Assembly (NCBI GenBank): GCA_003513895.1
Contig: DOSU01000136.1
Location: 1 to 7,738, forward strand
From: Rikenellaceae bacterium
Lineage (GTDB): Bacteria > Bacteroidota > Bacteroidia > Bacteroidales > UBA932
Length of the DNA: 7,738 nt
Direction of reading: 5' to 3'
Numbering within the stretch: position 1 is the stretch's first letter; the number at the start of each line of letters is the position of its first letter. The position numbers were made by a program, and so were the translations under genes. Below the pieces are notes generated by a model, which searched no databases, was not told the origin of the DNA, and saw only the letters and a list, made by a program, of their open reading frames with translations. Of the stretch, positions 5,220 through 7,738 are shown piece after piece.

Positions 5220-7738
5220 TTAGAAGGTTAATTTAATTTCCGCACCAAAATAGATTGGAGTATTTACTCTTCCGCCGGAAGCATTCGGTCTCGAATTCTG
5301 TTTCATTATAGGAGTCGAGTTTGTAAAGTTGTTGGCATAGAAAGAGAGTGCGGCGTGATTTCCTATCTCCTTGGTTACACGAAGATTTGCCATGAAGTAA
5401 GGCTTCACTCCCGAGTTCTGGAAGTAGAATGACTGATCGGTAGACAGTATGAGCATTGCAAGTCTTCTTTTCAGGTCCTGATCGGTTGTTGTGTAGTAGT
5501 CGCTGAATGGTTTTACGATTCCATCATGGCCCATATAGAATTCAGGATTTCGGTACAATATATCCAGACTGGTTTTTTTGTCATAATCTCCAAACACAGG
5601 ATTTCCGCTGCTGTCCAGTTTGTATACCCTGTCTTTGTCAAACACATTCCAGTTGCTGTTTACCCAAACGCATTGCGTAACAAGAGAAACGATCATTCTT
5701 ATTGCTGGAATGTGTGTTACTAAACTAATGTTTGTGGACAATCTTTGACTTCCGCTGCCAGTCGCTATACTTACAGAAGAATTTCCTTCTTCATAAATTC
5801 CAATATATGGAAGTTTTTGTTTTGAATCAATCGGGTCTACACGGCCTGTATTATAATTAACCAAACCGGGTTCACGATCGGTGCTTCGTATGTATGCGCC
5901 GCTAACAATAACGGAAGTGTTGATGGCTTTTATCTTGCCGAAGTTAATGTCGTATTCAATACCCCATTTGTCTACCTGGCCACGGTTGTCCGGCCTCAGG
6001 TAACCCTTGAACTCTTTGTTTGTTACAAAAGTGAGGGGTACATATTCTCCCAGAGTATTCTTTATCCATACTTTGCCACCTTCAAATTTTGGCGCTGCAT
6101 CAGGATCGGTTACAGGAGTGTAATAGTCGTAAGATTCAGTATGGAAAGTTCTGTTCTGAGAGATACCGTTTCTAAGCTTTTCGTTGAAATATGTAAACTG
6201 AGCCTCTATTCCCTTAATGTTAATGTCAATACCGGCCTCAATGTTTCTTGTTCTTGCGGGTTTGAGGTTGTACGGCAAAAGTTCGTCGATTATGCTTGTT
6301 TGAATAACAGCAAGAGATTCTCCTGTTGCAGAGTTTCTGTAAAGGAAAAGAGGATTGTCTATATAGCTTGGAGAAGGATACAGGAGTCCTATTGATGGAA
6401 GCCTCTGAAGTATTCCCCAGCCTCCTCTCAACGAAAGAGAGTATATGAAGCGGTCTTTTCTGAGGGGCAAAATATTGTACTTTCCGTTGAAACGAGGGTC
6501 AATAGTAGGATTATAGTCATAACCTGCAATAATCATCTTGTTTAGCCTTGCTCCTCCGCTAAGTTCCAGATTGCCCTTGCCTACTGGAATAGTAACCTTC
6601 TCTTCGATGAACAAACTCAGGTCGCTCATGAACGGAACGTCTGTATAGTTCCTTTCGCGGAAGTATGCCGGCGCAGCAGAAAGATAATATTCTCCTCGTC
6701 CATTGTTCCCTTTTGTGTTGAATTCTATCCCGAGCATTGTTTTAAAACGGGTATTTTTAATGCTCTTGTTTAGGTTTGCAGTAATTTTTGCAGATGCATA
6801 AATCGGAAGATCTTCGCTCCTGGAGTCTCTCTCTTCGAGTACGCCGGTGAATTCTCCGAGGCCAATTCCTTCAATTTGTGTGTCTGTTGTTGGAACAGGC
6901 AGTCCGCTGTTAACTGTAAACTTCTGGATATACTCGCTTCCAACATTTCCGGAGAGATTGTAATTAAGTGAGCTGATCCAGTTCTTATTTAGAAGCCAGT
7001 TGCCATAAATTGAAAGGGATGCATTTCTCTCGGTTCTTTTTGTAAAGTCCAGTTTAGAAACATCCGGGTCGCTGGTTGTGTTGTTTGTTGTAAGGTATCC
7101 GCTTAACCTGACATTCAGACGCAGTGGAGTTTTATCTTTGTTGAATGTATTTGAGTATGTAAGTCCGAGAGTAGTTCTGTCAAAGATGTCTACAGGAGAT
7201 ATCCAGTTCTTGAATGCTCTCGCATAGTCGGCATCAATATTCAGGTTACCCGCATTTTTACCAAGGCCGAAACCTTTGCTCACAGAGACGGCTTTTGTGT
7301 TTGGGTCCGATTTTACCCTCACCTCGAATGGTGTGCGTCCGGCTTTGGTTGTAACAAGGATTGCGCCTGATGTAACATCTCCGTATTCGGCAGACAAAAC
7401 CCCTTTTAGAACCTCAATGGATTCAATGTTGTCGGTAGAGAATTTCCGGAAGTCCATCTCTTTGAAAGTTTCGGTAGATGTCTCCAGCGTTAGCGATGCA
7501 TCATTTGATACCCTGGAGCCGTTTATCAACAGACCAACACCTCTTGTATTATTGCTGGTGTAGTCGTTTACAGACCTGATTGTAATCTTGTTTTGAGTTG
7601 TAAGAGAAGGATTCGAAATAAGCGATCCCGGCAAAAGCTGCATAACGTCTGCAAGACTGGATGCCTGAACGTGCTGGATTGCATTCTTCTCAATTTTGGA
7701 AGAAGAGTTTATGCTGGAACCGGCTTTTGCCGTTACTA
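5220..7738 (-). CDS. TonB-dependent receptor, N-terminus beyond the window
   Basis: Outer-membrane active transporter powered by TonB-ExbB-ExbD. The frame is open to the right edge: 31 whole codons precede the ATG at 7643 and read as plug-domain sequence (SSSKIEKNAIQHVQASSLADV running into MQLLPG), so that ATG is internal. At least 838 residues are present; the signal peptide, any regulatory beta-sandwich and the TonB box are missing. The plug occupies about visible residues 1-135, with the conserved NIESIEVLKG (103-112), AEYGDVTSGA and LVTTKAG motifs. The remainder is a beta-barrel with many aromatic strands, ending in PIYFGAEIKLTF and TAA. It is first of the visible cluster, 10 bp before the DUF4876-like lipoprotein gene. 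The ligand cannot be read from the sequence. The neighbour is not SusD-like, so a classical glycan SusCD pair is unlikely; iron chelates, cofactors or peptides remain possible. No frameshift or internal stop is seen. Confidence 0.95.
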   Translation of the reverse strand, partial: VTAKAGSSINSSSKIEKNAIQHVQASSLADVMQLLPGSLISNPSLTTQNKITIRSVNDYTSNNTRGVGLLINGSRVSNDASLTLETSTETFKEMDFRKFSTDNIESIEVLKGVLSAEYGDVTSGAILVTTKAGRTPFEVRVKSDPNTKAVSVSKGFGLGKNAGNLNIDADYARAFKNWISPVDIFDRTTLGLTYSNTFNKDKTPLRLNVRLSGYLTTNNTTSDPDVSKLDFTKRTERNASLSIYGNWLLNKNWISSLNYNLSGNVGSEYIQKFTVNSGLPVPTTDTQIEGIGLGEFTGVLEERDSRSEDLPIYASAKITANLNKSIKNTRFKTMLGIEFNTKGNNGRGEYYLSAAPAYFRERNYTDVPFMSDLSLFIEEKVTIPVGKGNLELSGGARLNKMIIAGYDYNPTIDPRFNGKYNILPLRKDRFIYSLSLRGGWGILQRLPSIGLLYPSPSYIDNPLFLYRNSATGESLAVIQTSIIDELLPYNLKPARTRNIEAGIDINIKGIEAQFTYFNEKLRNGISQNRTFHTESYDYYTPVTDPDAAPKFEGGKVWIKNTLGEYVPLTFVTNKEFKGYLRPDNRGQVDKWGIEYDINFGKIKAINTSVIVSGAYIRSTDREPGLVNYNTGRVDPIDSKQKLPYIGIYEEGNSSVSIATGSGSQRLSTNISLVTHIPAIRMIVSLVTQCVWVNSNWNVFDKDRVYKLDSSGNPVFGDYDKKTSLDILYRNPEFYMGHDGIVKPFSDYYTTTDQDLKRRLAMLILSTDQSFYFQNSGVKPYFMANLRVTKEIGNHAALSFYANNFTNSTPIMKQNSRPNASGGRVNTPIYFGAEIKLTF

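Larger units (their letters stand above)
152..7738 (-). other. Apparent four-gene operon: receptor, lipoprotein, barrel, peptidase
   Basis: Four same-strand genes follow each other with gaps of 10, 15 and 18 bp. None of the gaps contains a hairpin, and a terminator-like hairpin appears only after the last gene. All four products carry export signals or are outer-membrane barrels. The promoter must lie right of the window or inside coding sequence, so regulation cannot be assessed. Co-transcription is inferred from spacing alone, and the peptidase is the member most likely to have partly independent expression. Confidence 0.75.

Noticed and set aside
5220..7738. SusC-type glycan transporter with a SusD partner
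   Set aside because: The adjacent lipoprotein lacks the helical SusD character and resembles DUF4876, and no glycoside hydrolase or sugar regulator is present.
1..7738. CRISPR array, insertion sequence, attachment site or tandem repeat
   Set aside because: No spaced direct repeats, transposase, integrase or terminal inverted repeats with target duplication were seen; the window is nearly all intact coding sequence.

Overview
The window looks like a piece of a Bacteroidales (Bacteroidetes) chromosome. The evidence is the protein content: a TonB-dependent receptor, a DUF4876-type lipoprotein, a DUF6850-type outer-membrane protein and an S46 dipeptidyl peptidase. The start regions also fit, being A/T-rich with no Shine-Dalgarno sequence, and base composition is moderate to A/T-rich. 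The genus cannot be told from the sequence.

All coding sequence is on the minus strand, so transcription runs from the right edge to the left. In transcription order there are four genes. The first is a TonB-dependent receptor whose N-terminus lies beyond the right edge (5220-7738). It is followed after 10 bp by a DUF4876-like lipoprotein (3974-5209), after 15 bp by a DUF6850-like outer-membrane beta-barrel protein (2354-3958), and after an 18-bp spacer made only of A and T by an S46 family dipeptidyl peptidase (152-2335). The short gaps and shared direction suggest one operon, with its promoter outside the window to the right. The four genes fill almost the whole window. The only other stretch, 1-151, holds a GC-rich hairpin at the left edge (probable terminator) and a nested set of inverted repeats that would form a structured 3' untranslated region.

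All four products are predicted to leave the cytoplasm. Two are outer-membrane barrels, one is a lipoprotein that is probably on the cell surface, and one is a periplasmic or envelope exopeptidase. The simplest reading is an envelope uptake locus in which the receptor and lipoprotein capture a ligand, the second barrel assists, and the peptidase removes dipeptides from imported peptides. The ligand is unknown. A peptide or peptide-bound cofactor is an inference from the peptidase neighbour alone.

The most unusual points are the receptor/DUF4876/DUF6850/S46 combination as a possible peptide-linked uptake system, and the terminal RNA structure in which one arm has two mutually exclusive pairing partners.
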